A DNA stretch of 64,000 nucleotides from Sulfurimonas xiamenensis (GTDB lineage: Bacteria; Campylobacterota; Campylobacteria; Campylobacterales; Sulfurimonadaceae), in contig NZ_CP041166.1 in NCBI RefSeq assembly GCF_009258045.1, positions 186,001-250,000 of the forward strand, written 5' to 3'. Numbering within the stretch: the first letter of the stretch is position 1; the number at the start of each line of letters is the position of its first letter. Shown here in pieces: positions 45,014 through 55,029 of the stretch. The notes under the pieces are model-generated. The model was not told where the DNA came from and made no database searches. It saw only the letters and a list, made by a program, of their open reading frames with translations. The translations under genes and the position numbers were made by a program.

Positions 45014-45034
45014 ATTATAGCAAATAGTGTATAA
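45014..45034. promoter_or_regulatory. Back-to-back -10 boxes of the AEC and thioredoxin genes
   Basis: Minus-strand TATAAT lies at about 45019-45014 and plus-strand TATAAT at about 45029-45034, so two divergent promoters overlap within about 20 bp. Use of one would hinder the other. Confidence 0.5.
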
Positions 45035-45060
45035 TTTCCCACAAAAAAAGGCACTAATAT

Positions 45061-45381
45061 ATGCAGACAATAGAAGATATACAAAAAACTCTAAAAGAGA
45101 GTCCAGCCGTTATGCTCTATTTTTCAGCCCCGACATGCAATGTTTGCCACGCACTAAAACCAAAACTTTTAGATGCAATCCAAAGTAATTTCGGTGACTT
45201 CAAAATTATAAGTATAGATACTTCACTGGATCAGGAAGCCGCTGCTTATTTTAGAGTTTTTGCCATCCCTACCGTTTTGGTTTTTCTAGAGGGCAGAGAG
45301 TTTTTAAGAAAATCACGCCATATGAGTGTCGATGAGGTTGTTCGGGAGATAAAACGCCCTTATGAGATTATGATGAGCTAG
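45061..45381 (+). CDS. Thioredoxin-family protein with CNVC active site
   Basis: A 106-residue thioredoxin fold. The active site is Cys26-Asn-Val-Cys29 (SAPTCNVCHALKP) in place of the usual WCGPC, and the cis-Pro is in FAIPTVLVF. It could be a thiol reductase with shifted redox potential. It is cytosolic (no signal). It is convergent with the SpoU gene, 1 nt apart. Confidence 0.85.
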   Translation: MQTIEDIQKTLKESPAVMLYFSAPTCNVCHALKPKLLDAIQSNFGDFKIISIDTSLDQEAAAYFRVFAIPTVLVFLEGREFLRKSRHMSVDEVVREIKRPYEIMMS

Positions 45382-45382
45382 G

Positions 45383-46132
45383 CTAGCGCATAAAAGCGAT
45401 AAGCGAAGCGGTAACTGCGACATTTAAAGATTCTATGCCTCTATTCATTGGGATGCTGATAGAGTCATTACAGAATTTTTCAATCTCTTTTGAGACGCCT
45501 TCGCTCTCGTTTCCTAAAACAAATATGGATTTCTCATTTTTTTTCAAATCATAGATACTGTTTTTGGCATGTGAAGAGAGCAGGTAGATTTTTGCATCAT
45601 GCAACTCTTTTAAAATTTCATCAAGCGTGTTGCAGTAGTAGATTGGAAGTTTAAAAAGTGTTCCCGCACTCGCTTTTATAACAAGCGGAGAGATTTTTGC
45701 ACTGCTTTTTTTAGGAAGAATTATTCCATCAACATATCCGGCAGCGCATGAGCGGATAATCATCCCTAGGTTTTGAGGATTTTGGATGCCGTCAAGTGCT
45801 AAGAGTTTGAAACTTTTTAAATTTTTTATCTCATTTGCACTTTGGTATGAGGAAGCAATAATGTCAATCGCCACACCTTGGTCCTGTTTTGCATTTTTGC
45901 TGATTCTGCTGAGCGCATTTTTATCGTGATAAACTACCTCAATGCCTCTTTTTTTTGCAAGTTTTAGGATGGTTTCTACTGCGCCGTCTGGTTTATTGGA
46001 ATTTGACATGTGAAGTTTGTGAATAGTGATAGTTTCATCTTGAAGAATCTCTATGACGACATTTCTGCCATAAAGCGTGATTATCTTCTCAAAATATGCT
46101 TTTTTGTTTTTGTACTCTTGTGAATCTTCCAA
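45383..46132 (-). CDS. SpoU/TrmH-family RNA 2'-O-methyltransferase
   Basis: A SPOUT methyltransferase of 249 residues, of the TrmH/RlmB kind. The three motifs are IQNPQNLGMIIRSC (about 115-128), VLGNESEGVSKE (about 205-216) and IPMNRGIESLNVAVTASL (about 226-243). An N-terminal substrate-binding domain precedes it. It probably methylates rRNA or tRNA; the exact site is not clear. It starts at TTG with AAAGG upstream. Confidence 0.88.
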   Translation of the reverse strand: MEDSQEYKNKKAYFEKIITLYGRNVVIEILQDETITIHKLHMSNSNKPDGAVETILKLAKKRGIEVVYHDKNALSRISKNAKQDQGVAIDIIASSYQSANEIKNLKSFKLLALDGIQNPQNLGMIIRSCAAGYVDGIILPKKSSAKISPLVIKASAGTLFKLPIYYCNTLDEILKELHDAKIYLLSSHAKNSIYDLKKNEKSIFVLGNESEGVSKEIEKFCNDSISIPMNRGIESLNVAVTASLIAFMR

Positions 46133-46167
46133 AATTTGCCTTTTGTTTATATTGATGCAATTTTACA

Positions 46168-48594
46168 CTATTTATCTGTTTTATTCTCTTCATCAGAATT
46201 GTCACTCTTCTGGTGATAAAAATCTTTTGCGTTTTTTGAGAACTCCTCAAGACGAGCCATTACCATACCGTTTACGCTGGATGACGGATAGATGCCGTTT
46301 TCATCGGCTTTTCCTGCTTCTACGCCGGTTAAAATCTCTATTCCCTCATTGATAGTTTTTACTGCGTAGATCGCAAAGTTTTCTTTTTCTACTGCTTCAA
46401 GAACTTCAGTTTTAAGCATTAGATGCTTGATATTTGCTTCTGGAATAATAACGCCGTAAAATCCATTTTTGTCTCTGCGCATACAGATGTCAAAAAAGCC
46501 TTCTATCTTCTCGTTTACACCGCCTATGGGCTGGATTTCGCCAAATTGATTAACAGAACCCGTAACTGCGATGTTTTGTTTTATAGGCAGGTTTGAAAGT
46601 GATGAAAGAATAGCGTAGAGCTCTGTTGAAGATGCGCTGTCTCCATCAACTCTGCCGTAGGATTGCTCAAATACAAGTGAAGAAGATAGGCTTAAGGGTA
46701 TATTTTTAGCGTATGTTGAGCCAAGATACGAACTAAGAATCATAACTCCTTTTGAGTGAAGAGGTCCGCCCAGTTCAACCTCTCGCTCAATATCTATAAT
46801 CTCGCCTTTGCCGATGCGCGTTCTCGCGGTAATGCGAGATGCTATACCAAAATCGTATCCACCCATTGATATAAAACTTAGTGCATTAATCTTGCCGACT
46901 GCGCTGCCGGTTACACTAATCATTATGGTGCCTTCATCGATCTGCTCATATAGTTTTCTTTGAATACGATTAAGCCGTTCAATGCGAGTTTGAAGCACTT
47001 TATTAATATCATCTATATCTACTACAGAGCGATTCTCTTTTTTCGCCCAATAATCAGCCTCTTTTAACAGATCCGAGAGAGTTCTTAGATGTGTAGAAAA
47101 TTTTGCAGAGTGTGAAACCTCTTTGGAACTCTGTTCTATAATTCTTGCAACAGCCTTAGAAGTAAGTGGAAGCAGATTATGCTTTTTTGCAATAGTTCCA
47201 ATCATCCGAGCGTAGAGATAGATATTATCATTATTTCGTACAATATCATCTTCAAAATCTGCTGTTACTTTAAAAAGTTCTTGAAAATCCGGGTCATAAT
47301 GATGTAAAAGATAGTATAAAATTCTCTCGCCGATAAGTACTACTTTAACATCAATAGGAATAGGTTCAGGCTCTAATGAGGTAGTGCTTATAAAAGAATA
47401 CTGTTGCGCCAATGATTCAATGCGTATCTCTTTTGAACGAAGAGCACGCTTAAGCTCCTCATATGCAAAAGGCTGCATTAAAAGGTTTCTTGCATCAAGA
47501 ACAAGATAACCGCCATTTGCTCTATGAAGAGCTCCCGGTTTAATCATGCTAAAATCGGTTACCAATGTACCGACCTGAGATAAATGTTCAATCTTTCCTA
47601 TAAGATTTTGATGAATAGGATTGTCTTCATAAACGACTGCAGATGTAGCGTTTTCTTCATGGGTAATAAAAAGATTTACTCTATAACGAGAAAAAGATGG
47701 AGTGTATAAATCTTTCATAAAAGGCATAACCGGCATCTCATCAGGTTTTACGAGAAAATCTTGTACATGTCGAATAACATCATTTTGTAAAGCATCAAGA
47801 TACTCAATGATTTTTTTAGAGTAACTGTATTTAGAACGCATTTCATCAATAAGAGATTCTACGGACTCTTGTGTTATTTTTTTCTCAAGAGATTTAAGCT
47901 CTTTTCTTTGGGCTTTGTTAAGCTCATTGACTTTATTCAATCCCTCTTTTACAATTTTTTCAAATTCATTGACTTTTTGATCAATCTTCTCTTTTTCTTC
48001 TCCCTCTATAGCGTTATATTCTGCTGCAGTAATAACCTTTCCATCTACAACAGGCGCAAAAGTGACTCTGTTTCTAGAAGAAGCGTTCATTGAGATATCA
48101 TGTTTTTTTGCTTCATCCTGAAGATTTTTAAAAATTTCAGACTCTGCATCAATATACTTTTGATTAATAATTTCAAATTCATTACGATAGGCATTTCCTT
48201 CAAAAGCGGCAGGAAGTATCTCTTTTAGAAGTTCAATGAGTTCATACATATCATCTTTAAATTTTATTGCCTGACCACATGGAAATTCTATAGCGATTGG
48301 TTTTCTCGGATCTTTGAAATTATTGACATAGCACCAATCGCTGGGAGCTTTTTCTTTTATCGCTTTTTTTTGTAAAAAACTCATAACTGTTGAGTGTTTG
48401 CCGCTTCCTGAGGCTCCCATTGCAAACAAGTTGTATCCGTCTTGTTTAATATTGGCAGCAAAATCGATTGCCTCTAAAGCATTCTTTTGTCCAATGGGAT
48501 CTTCTAATGGTTCAAGTTCTTCTGTAGTAGTGAATGAAAAGAGTGAAAAATCACATTTGTGATATAGCTGTGAAACAGCTAAAATAGGTGTCAT
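46168..48594 (-). CDS. Lon-like ATP-dependent protease (LonB/YcbZ-like)
   Basis: An 808-residue protein with an N-terminal AAA domain (Walker A GASGSGKHS, about 58-66), a long insertion with coiled coil (about 190-270), and a C-terminal Lon protease domain. The catalytic dyad is Ser653 (VDGDSASS) and Lys696 (GVNEKIEGF). It differs from classic Lon by lacking the N-terminal LonSB substrate domain. It would degrade damaged or regulatory proteins in the cytosol. Confidence 0.9.
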   Translation of the reverse strand: MTPILAVSQLYHKCDFSLFSFTTTEELEPLEDPIGQKNALEAIDFAANIKQDGYNLFAMGASGSGKHSTVMSFLQKKAIKEKAPSDWCYVNNFKDPRKPIAIEFPCGQAIKFKDDMYELIELLKEILPAAFEGNAYRNEFEIINQKYIDAESEIFKNLQDEAKKHDISMNASSRNRVTFAPVVDGKVITAAEYNAIEGEEKEKIDQKVNEFEKIVKEGLNKVNELNKAQRKELKSLEKKITQESVESLIDEMRSKYSYSKKIIEYLDALQNDVIRHVQDFLVKPDEMPVMPFMKDLYTPSFSRYRVNLFITHEENATSAVVYEDNPIHQNLIGKIEHLSQVGTLVTDFSMIKPGALHRANGGYLVLDARNLLMQPFAYEELKRALRSKEIRIESLAQQYSFISTTSLEPEPIPIDVKVVLIGERILYYLLHHYDPDFQELFKVTADFEDDIVRNNDNIYLYARMIGTIAKKHNLLPLTSKAVARIIEQSSKEVSHSAKFSTHLRTLSDLLKEADYWAKKENRSVVDIDDINKVLQTRIERLNRIQRKLYEQIDEGTIMISVTGSAVGKINALSFISMGGYDFGIASRITARTRIGKGEIIDIEREVELGGPLHSKGVMILSSYLGSTYAKNIPLSLSSSLVFEQSYGRVDGDSASSTELYAILSSLSNLPIKQNIAVTGSVNQFGEIQPIGGVNEKIEGFFDICMRRDKNGFYGVIIPEANIKHLMLKTEVLEAVEKENFAIYAVKTINEGIEILTGVEAGKADENGIYPSSSVNGMVMARLEEFSKNAKDFYHQKSDNSDEENKTDK

Positions 48595-48748
48595 AATAAT
48601 TGCCTTTAAATAAGTTTGGTAAATAAAATTCTTTTAAAAAGAATCAATGTTAAATTAAACAAGCTTATTTCATGGTTAAACTAGAGTATATTAACTAAAT
48701 TGATAAAAGAATACTGCTATACTATAAAAAAGAAAACTGGAGCATTTG

Positions 48749-49360
48749 ATGGATAACAGGATTGAAGAGATCGCAGCACAGATAAAAAGCCTTGAAGATG
48801 AGCTTATGGAGGAGCTTAGAAAAAAACAAGATGAGTTTTTTTATACGCTTGAAGATAAGAAGGTAAAATTTCAAGAGAGTGTTATAAAAGAGGGAAGATC
48901 AAAAATTATAAGTTCCATAAAATACCTCTCCTCTTTTCCTGTTTTGGCAATTTTTACCATCCCCTTTATCTGGTCTATGATGATACCGGCACTTCTTGTC
49001 GATGTGTTTGTTAGCATCTTTCAAATAGTCTGTTTTCCTATATACAAAATACCTAAAGTTAAAAGAAGCGATTATGTTGTTATAGACAGATACAATCTTT
49101 TTTACTTAGACAGAGTTGAGAAGATAAATTGTTTGTATTGTGAATACTTTAACGGTGTAATAGGCTACACAAGAGAGATAGCAGCCAGAACTGAGCAGTT
49201 TTGGTGTCCCATAAAACACTCAAAACCGCAAATAGATATGCACTCCAGATATGAGAAATTTTTTGATTTTGGAGATTTTGATACATACAGAAAAGAGTTA
49301 AATAAGAGAAGATCTGATTTTAAAGATTTAGAAGAAGAGACAGAGGTGACTCAATCTTAA
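48749..49360 (+). CDS. Membrane protein of unknown function with Cys pair
   Basis: A 203-residue protein that I do not recognise. It has an N-terminal coiled coil (about 1-40), a hydrophobic hairpin (about 55-95), and a C-terminal region with INCLYCEYFNG (CxxC near 125) and a later FWCPIKHSK. The Cys/His pattern could bind a metal or Fe-S. The ATG at 48749 is chosen because CTGGAG ends 6 nt before it. It lies 21 bp before the copper ATPase and may be co-transcribed with it. Confidence 0.6.
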   Translation: MDNRIEEIAAQIKSLEDELMEELRKKQDEFFYTLEDKKVKFQESVIKEGRSKIISSIKYLSSFPVLAIFTIPFIWSMMIPALLVDVFVSIFQIVCFPIYKIPKVKRSDYVVIDRYNLFYLDRVEKINCLYCEYFNGVIGYTREIAARTEQFWCPIKHSKPQIDMHSRYEKFFDFGDFDTYRKELNKRRSDFKDLEEETEVTQS

Positions 49361-49381
49361 TTAAATAAGGATGGCGGTGAT

Positions 49382-51742
49382 ATGAAGATTAGTTTTAATA
49401 GAGAATCCAGTCAGTTAAAAGACCCTGTTTGTGGTATGGATGTGTCTCGTGATTCCAGATACTATTATAATTACTCGGGGAAAGATTACTATTTTTGCAG
49501 TGAGCAGTGTCTTTTGAAGTTTAAACAAAATCCGCAAAACTATTTAAAAGAGAGTGAGTCTATCTGTAATGATAAGCAATCCTGCTCTATAGGTACTCAA
49601 ATAACTCATAAAAAAGATTCTCAAGCCACTCAGTATACATGCCCCATGCATCCAGAAATAGTTCAAGATTATCCCGGAAGCTGTCCAAGATGCGGTATGG
49701 CACTTGAACCGGTTGTCGCAAAAGCAGTAGAAGAAAAAAATGAAGAACTTATAGATATGAGCCGTCGTTTTTGGGTTAGTGCCGTTCTCTCTGTTCCCGT
49801 GTTTATCTTAGCTATGAGTGTAGATATGATGCCATCACTGTTGCCTGATGGAATGAGTATGAAGATGGTTCAATGGATAGAATTTTTGCTTGCTACTCCT
49901 GTTGTTGTTTGGGGAGGTTGGCCATTTTTTGTACGAGGTTACAAATCTTTGCAAACTATGAATTTAAACATGTTTACGCTTATTGCAATTGGTATCTTTG
50001 TTGCATGGGCTTACAGTGTTGTTGCTCTGATAATGCCGCATATTTTTCCGCCTATGATGCAGATGAACGATGGTCTGGTACATCTATATTTTGAAGCGGC
50101 AGCGGTAATCACAACGCTTGTTCTTTTGGGGCAGGTTCTTGAACTTCGCGCCCGTTCACAAACAAACGCAGCAATCAGACTTTTGTTAGAGCTTGCTCCA
50201 AACAGTGCACGGATAGTTAGAGATGACGGCAATGAAGAAGATATAGCACTGGAGATGGTTCAAGTCGGAGATATTTTGCGTGTCCGCCCGGGAGAGAAAG
50301 TTCCGGTAGACGGAGTGGTTATAGATGGTCAAAGCAGTGTAGATGAATCAATGGTTACCGGTGAGCCGGTTGCCGTTAAAAAGTTTGCAGGCGAGAAACT
50401 CATAGGCGCTACAATTAACTCAAGCGGCACTCTGCTTATGAGAACCCAAAAAATCGGCGCAGACACTCTGCTCTCACAAATCATAGATATGGTCTCAAAG
50501 GCACAGCGCTCTCGTGCGCCCATACAAAAACTGGCTGATGTCGTCTCTTCCTATTTTGTTCCTGCCGTTATCGGCATAAGCCTGATAACCTTTTTTATTT
50601 GGTGGATATGGGGAAGTGAACCTCGTTTGGCTTATGCCATCGTTAGCGCTGTTTCAGTGCTTATTATTGCATGTCCATGCGCACTCGGTCTTGCTACGCC
50701 TATCTCTATAATGGTAGCAACGGGACGCGGTGCCACAAGCGGGGTATTAATTAAAAATGCCGAAGCTTTGGAAATAATGCAAAAGGTTGATACTCTGGTA
50801 GTTGATAAAACAGGAACGCTAACGGAGGGAAAACCTAAACTGGTAAATTTACATGCAGAAGATGGATTTAGTGAAGAGGAACTTTTGCGTTTGGTCGCTA
50901 GTTTGGAGAGAGCGAGTGAGCATCCGCTCTCAGAAGCTATTGTAAATGGTGCTAAAGAGAGAGATGTAGAGTTGGTTAAAGTTGAGAGCTTTAACTCTTT
51001 AAGCGGTATGGGAATTACAGGCGAAGTTGACGGACAGAGAGTTGCCGTGGGTAATCTAAAGCTGTTTGAGAGTTTAAATATTAATGCCCTTGAACTATCA
51101 AAAAAAGCAGATATAGAACGCTTTGAGGGCAAAATTGTTATGTTGGTTGCCGTTGACTCAACGGCAGCCGGTTTTATAGCCATTACCGACCCTATCAAAG
51201 AGAGCACAAAAGAAGCTATTCATAATTTGCATGCGCAAGGCATAAAAGTAGTAATGCTGACAGGAGATAGCCGAACCACAGCAGAAATTGTCGCGAAAAA
51301 ACTTGGCATAGATGAAGTACACGCTGAGGTGCTGCCTGAGCAAAAAGCAGAGATTATTAAAAAGCTTCAGGCAAAAGGGCACATCGTTGCAATGGCAGGT
51401 GATGGCATAAACGATGCACCGGCACTTGCTCTTGCACATGTAGGCATTGCCATGGGAACGGGAGCTGATATTGCCATGGAGAGTGCCGGTATTACCTTGG
51501 TAAAGGGTGATTTAAGAGGCATAGTCAGAGCAAGAGTTCTAAGCAGAGCAACAATGCGAAATATCAGACAAAATCTATTTTTTGCCTTCTTTTACAACTC
51601 TGTAGGAATTCCAATTGCTGCGGGAGTGCTTTACCCATTCTTTGGGATACTGCTCTCACCGATGATAGCGGCGGCAGCAATGAGTTTTAGCTCAGTTTCT
51701 GTAATTACAAACTCACTTAGACTTAAAGGAATAAAATTATAA
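49382..51742 (+). CDS. copA: Copper-type P1B ATPase with N-terminal YHS and metal-binding domains
   Basis: A 786-residue heavy-metal export ATPase. The N-terminus holds a YHS domain ([12 protein letters not shown]...CSEQC, about 14-53) and a heavy-metal-binding domain ([10 protein letters not shown] and [10 protein letters not shown], about 80-110) instead of HMA domains. About eight helices follow, with the CPC ion motif at 431-433 (IIACPCALG), phosphorylation site Asp478 (DKTGTLTEG) and [10 protein letters not shown] near the end. Copper is the likely ion; silver is possible. Confidence 0.93.
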   Translation: MKISFNRESSQLKDPVCGMDVSRDSRYYYNYSGKDYYFCSEQCLLKFKQNPQNYLKESESICNDKQSCSIGTQITHKKDSQATQYTCPMHPEIVQDYPGSCPRCGMALEPVVAKAVEEKNEELIDMSRRFWVSAVLSVPVFILAMSVDMMPSLLPDGMSMKMVQWIEFLLATPVVVWGGWPFFVRGYKSLQTMNLNMFTLIAIGIFVAWAYSVVALIMPHIFPPMMQMNDGLVHLYFEAAAVITTLVLLGQVLELRARSQTNAAIRLLLELAPNSARIVRDDGNEEDIALEMVQVGDILRVRPGEKVPVDGVVIDGQSSVDESMVTGEPVAVKKFAGEKLIGATINSSGTLLMRTQKIGADTLLSQIIDMVSKAQRSRAPIQKLADVVSSYFVPAVIGISLITFFIWWIWGSEPRLAYAIVSAVSVLIIACPCALGLATPISIMVATGRGATSGVLIKNAEALEIMQKVDTLVVDKTGTLTEGKPKLVNLHAEDGFSEEELLRLVASLERASEHPLSEAIVNGAKERDVELVKVESFNSLSGMGITGEVDGQRVAVGNLKLFESLNINALELSKKADIERFEGKIVMLVAVDSTAAGFIAITDPIKESTKEAIHNLHAQGIKVVMLTGDSRTTAEIVAKKLGIDEVHAEVLPEQKAEIIKKLQAKGHIVAMAGDGINDAPALALAHVGIAMGTGADIAMESAGITLVKGDLRGIVRARVLSRATMRNIRQNLFFAFFYNSVGIPIAAGVLYPFFGILLSPMIAAAAMSFSSVSVITNSLRLKGIKL

Positions 51743-51744
51743 TT

Positions 51745-52473
51745 TTATTCCATAATATTGTAGATAATTTCTGTTTTGGCTTTTATAACTCTAATCTCTG
51801 CAATACTTAAACCTTCTATCTCAAGAGCCATAAACTCTTTTATAGAGTTTATATTGTTTTGTGCAACTGCTCTTAAAACTAAACCTCTATATGCTTTTGC
51901 CCAGTGACTTACACTCTTGCCGCCTTTTAAAAATTTTAGAGTAGTGTATGGCTTTTTGATCTCATAGAACTTATCGTAGTGCCCTGCGCGCAGATCCAGT
52001 ATCTCACAGTTTGCAAGATAGAGGTCGAGCTGATACGAGAATCTATCCTTGTAAAATTTATCCGGTATAAAACTGCCTATATTGTTTCCCTGTTTTACTT
52101 TGTAGTTTGCTATTGCGTCTCCTCCAAGCAGCGGCCCGTAAAGATTTGAGAAGATAATAGTGTTTAATTTGAGATACTCTTTTGCTTCTGGCTCAAGTGA
52201 ATCAAAATCCAGATACTCATAAGCAACACCGTTGTATCTCTCAATGGCATGCATAAGAGGCGCATCAAAAATATTATTTATGTATGGTTTGCAGTCGCTT
52301 AATCTTTTAAACCCAAAAAGCTCTTTTATAGTATCTTCATTACCGCTATTGACAATATTGACATATTCGTTGAGTATGCCTTCTCTTGCGCCACTGGAGC
52401 CAAAAAGCTCTTTTTTTGACTCTTCGCCTCCTATTTTTTTGCTCTCAGCAGGTGAAAAAAGTATCTTTAGCAT
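51745..52473 (-). CDS. yaaA: YaaA-family (DUF328) peroxide stress protein
   Basis: A 242-residue protein of the YaaA family, linked in E. coli to lowering free iron under peroxide stress. The start MLKILFSPAESK and the NLYGPLLGGDAI and FYKDRFSYQLD blocks fit the family. It is convergent with copA, 2 bp apart. AAAGG lies upstream. Confidence 0.82.
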   Translation of the reverse strand: MLKILFSPAESKKIGGEESKKELFGSSGAREGILNEYVNIVNSGNEDTIKELFGFKRLSDCKPYINNIFDAPLMHAIERYNGVAYEYLDFDSLEPEAKEYLKLNTIIFSNLYGPLLGGDAIANYKVKQGNNIGSFIPDKFYKDRFSYQLDLYLANCEILDLRAGHYDKFYEIKKPYTTLKFLKGGKSVSHWAKAYRGLVLRAVAQNNINSIKEFMALEIEGLSIAEIRVIKAKTEIIYNIME

Positions 52474-52575
52474 TTAAATAAAACCTTTGTGAATGTAAAA
52501 AAGTAGTAAAATATAGGCAAATAATAGCTACTTTTACCTAAAATTTAAAATTTATAAAATTTTAGCTAAAAACTC

Positions 52576-52604
52576 TTGACATTGAAAATATATTGCACTA
52601 TAAT
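52576..52604 (+). promoter_or_regulatory. Consensus promoter of the tRNA-tuf cluster
   Basis: TTGACA (52576-52581), 17 bp, TATAAT (52599-52604): a full sigma-70 consensus promoter, fitting a stable-RNA operon. The first tRNA begins 17 bp later. Confidence 0.85.
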
Positions 52605-52621
52605 TCTGGCTCAAATTCGAT

Positions 52622-52698
52622 GCCGACATAGCTCAGTTGGCTAGAGCAGCTGATTTGTAATCAGCAGGCCCGGGGTTCAAATCCTCGTGTCGGCACCA
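52622..52698 (+). tRNA. tRNA-Thr (anticodon TGT)
   Basis: Cloverleaf with a fully paired acceptor stem (GCCGACA/TGTCGGC), anticodon loop TTTGTAA (TGT) and an encoded CCA. It is the first of four tRNAs before tuf. Confidence 0.97.
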
Positions 52699-52742
52699 TT
52701 GAATTCGAGAATATTAGAAACAGTGTTAGACCGGATAAATCT

Positions 52743-52827
52743 GGTGAGATAGTCAAGTGGCCAACGACGGCGGACTGTAAATCCGCTCCCTACGGGTTCA
52801 GAGGTTCGACTCCTCTTCTCACCACCA
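52743..52827 (+). tRNA. tRNA-Tyr (anticodon GTA)
   Basis: Class II tRNA with a long variable arm (85 nt with encoded CCA). The acceptor stem GGTGAGA/TCTCACC is perfect and the anticodon loop is CTGTAAA. Confidence 0.97.
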
Positions 52828-52841
52828 TTTCAATGGCACAT

Positions 52842-52918
52842 GCGGGCGTAGCTCAGTTGGCTAGAGCGTCAGCCTTCCAAGCTGAGGGTCGAGGGTTCGA
52901 GTCCCTTCACCCGCTCCA
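52842..52918 (+). tRNA. tRNA-Gly (anticodon TCC)
   Basis: Anticodon loop CTTCCAA (TCC) and encoded CCA. The acceptor stem GCGGGCG/CACCCGC has a C-A mismatch at pair 6-67. The 176 bp that follow hold no gene that I can see. Confidence 0.95.
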
Positions 52919-53094
52919 TTGAACATTCTGGAAGCTGAAGTACAAATTCAACCTACTTCTTAATATGTTTATGATTTATATTAATATATAAATATCTTCA
53001 TAGCTGTCTACACAAAAATTTACTAATATTTAAGATATTTTAAAAAATTATGCAATTATTGCTTTTTTTATTGCTGATTATTTATTTTTACTAT

Positions 53095-53169
<75 letters not shown>

Positions 53170-53218
53170 TAAGATAAAGTATAGATAAAATTTAAGCAAT
53201 AATTGAATAATTTTTGGG

Positions 53219-53224
53219 TATAAT
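53219..53224 (+). promoter_or_regulatory. -10 box of tuf
   Basis: TATAAT preceded by TTGGG, 36 bp before the tuf ATG. tuf could therefore be made apart from the upstream tRNAs. Confidence 0.5.
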
Positions 53225-53259
53225 TCCATTTCTATTCACAAATTAAGTCGGAGGACACT

Positions 53260-54459
53260 ATGGCAAAAGAAAAGTTTGAGCGTAATAAACCGCATGTAAA
53301 CATTGGTACTATTGGTCACGTAGATCACGGTAAAACAACACTGACAGCAGCTATTACTGCAGTTTTAGCAGTAACAAACGGTGCAAAAATGATGGATTAT
53401 GATGCAATCGACAATGCTCCTGAAGAGCGTGAGCGTGGTATCACAATCGCAACTTCACATGTAGAGTATGAAACAAATAATCGTCACTATGCGCATGTTG
53501 ACTGCCCGGGTCACGCGGATTATGTTAAAAACATGATTACAGGTGCTGCACAAATGGATGGCGCTATTCTTGTTGTTTCAGCAGCTGATGGTCCAATGCC
53601 GCAAACTCGTGAGCACATTCTTCTTTCTAAGCAAGTTGGTGTTCCTTATATCGTTGTTTTTATGAACAAAGAAGATATGGTTGATGATGAAGAGTTATTA
53701 GAGCTAGTTGAGATGGAGATTCGTGAACTTCTTGACACTTATGATTTCCCAGGTGATGATACTCCAATCGTAGCTGGTTCAGCACTAAAAGCTTTAGAAG
53801 AGGCAAAAAGTGGTACTCTTGGACCATGGTCAGAAAAAATTCAAAAACTAATGGCTGAGGTTGATGCATATATCCCAGAGCCTACTCGTGAAACTGACAA
53901 AGATTTCTTAATGCCAGTTGAAGATGTTTTCTCAATTTCTGGTCGTGGTACTGTTGTAACAGGTCGTATTGAGCGTGGTCTTGTAAAAATCGGTGATACA
54001 ATCGAAATCGTTGGTATCCGTGATACTCAAAAAACAACTGTTACAGGTATCGAAATGTTCCGTAAAGAGATGGATCAAGGTGAAGCAGGCGATAACTGTG
54101 GTATTCTTGTTCGTGGTATCGGTAAAGATGATGTTGAGCGTGGTCAAGTTCTTTGTAAGCCGGGTTCAATCACTCCGCATACAAAATTTACAGCTGAGAT
54201 CTATGTACTAAGCAAAGAAGAGGGTGGTCGTCATACTCCATTCTTTACTAACTACCGTCCACAGTTCTATGTTCGTACTACGGATGTTACAGGTGCAATT
54301 ACACTACCAGAAGGTACTGAAATGGTTATGCCTGGTGACAATGTAAGTATTACTGTTGAATTAATTCACCCAATTGCTATGGAAAAAGGTACTAAGTTCG
54401 CTATCCGTGAGGGTGGAAGAACTGTTGGTGCCGGTGTTGTAGCTGAGATTCTTGCATAA
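53260..54459 (+). CDS. tuf: Elongation factor Tu
   Basis: EF-Tu brings aminoacyl-tRNA to the ribosome. The 399-residue protein has G1 GHVDHGKTT (about 18-26), G3 [11 protein letters not shown] (about 80-90), G4 NKED and domains II and III. It lies between tRNA-Thr(GGT) and rpmG. A GGAGG site precedes the ATG. Confidence 0.98.
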   Translation: MAKEKFERNKPHVNIGTIGHVDHGKTTLTAAITAVLAVTNGAKMMDYDAIDNAPEERERGITIATSHVEYETNNRHYAHVDCPGHADYVKNMITGAAQMDGAILVVSAADGPMPQTREHILLSKQVGVPYIVVFMNKEDMVDDEELLELVEMEIRELLDTYDFPGDDTPIVAGSALKALEEAKSGTLGPWSEKIQKLMAEVDAYIPEPTRETDKDFLMPVEDVFSISGRGTVVTGRIERGLVKIGDTIEIVGIRDTQKTTVTGIEMFRKEMDQGEAGDNCGILVRGIGKDDVERGQVLCKPGSITPHTKFTAEIYVLSKEEGGRHTPFFTNYRPQFYVRTTDVTGAITLPEGTEMVMPGDNVSITVELIHPIAMEKGTKFAIREGGRTVGAGVVAEILA

Positions 54460-54503
54460 TTCGCCTTGTGCGAATATGCAAAATCCTTTAAAAGGTTAAT
54501 AAC

Positions 54504-54656
54504 ATGAGAGAAGCAATACATTTAGGTTGTGAGAAGTGTACTCGTCGTAACTATCACACTACTAAAAATAAAAAAACACATACTGAAAAATTTTCGGTAA
54601 AAAAATATTGTAAGTTTTGTCGTGAGCACACTGTTCATAAAGAGATGAAACTATAG
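54504..54656 (+). CDS. rpmG: 50S ribosomal protein L33
   Basis: A 50-residue L33 with two CxxC pairs (GCEKCTRRNY and YCKFCREH), the zinc-binding form. AAAAGG is upstream. The gene lies between tuf and tRNA-Trp. Confidence 0.96.
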   Translation: MREAIHLGCEKCTRRNYHTTKNKKTHTEKFSVKKYCKFCREHTVHKEMKL

Positions 54657-54702
54657 TTGCAATTTAAGCTATAGTCTTTTGACTTAGCTTTATTGTCTAT
54701 TT

Positions 54703-54778
54703 AGGCGTATAGCTCCAATGGTAGAGCACCGGATTCCAAATCCGGGTGTTGGGAGTTCGAGTCTCTCTACGCCTGCCA
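54703..54778 (+). tRNA. tRNA-Trp (anticodon CCA)
   Basis: Acceptor stem AGGCGTA/TACGCCT perfect, anticodon loop TTCCAAA (CCA), encoded CCA. It lies between rpmG and secE. Confidence 0.97.
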
Positions 54779-54840
54779 CATTAATTATTTGTAAAGCTTT
54801 AGAGCTTTATCGATAATTAATGACTACTAGGAAAGTTTGA

Positions 54841-55020
54841 ATGAATTTAGGTACACATATTAAAAATGCAAAGCTAGAGTTAAGTAAAGTTATTTTTCCT
54901 ACAAAAGGTCAGGTAAAACAAGCTTATATATCAGTTCTAATTGTTGTTGCTGTTATAACTGCTTTTTTAGCTTTAGTTGACTTGGCAATGTCATCAATTA
55001 TGTCAGTAATCTTAGGATAA
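54841..55020 (+). CDS. secE: Protein translocase subunit SecE
   Basis: The 59-residue, single-helix form of SecE that clamps SecY. The amphipathic region LSKVIFPTKGQVKQAY (about 16-31) precedes the membrane helix (about 33-57). It is 9 bp before nusG. Confidence 0.95.
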   Translation: MNLGTHIKNAKLELSKVIFPTKGQVKQAYISVLIVVAVITAFLALVDLAMSSIMSVILG

Positions 55021-55029
55021 GGAGTAGCA

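Noticed and set aside
45008-45070. Longer N-terminus of the AEC transporter
   Set aside because: It would run across the divergent promoter and into the thioredoxin gene, and the added residues do not resemble the family.
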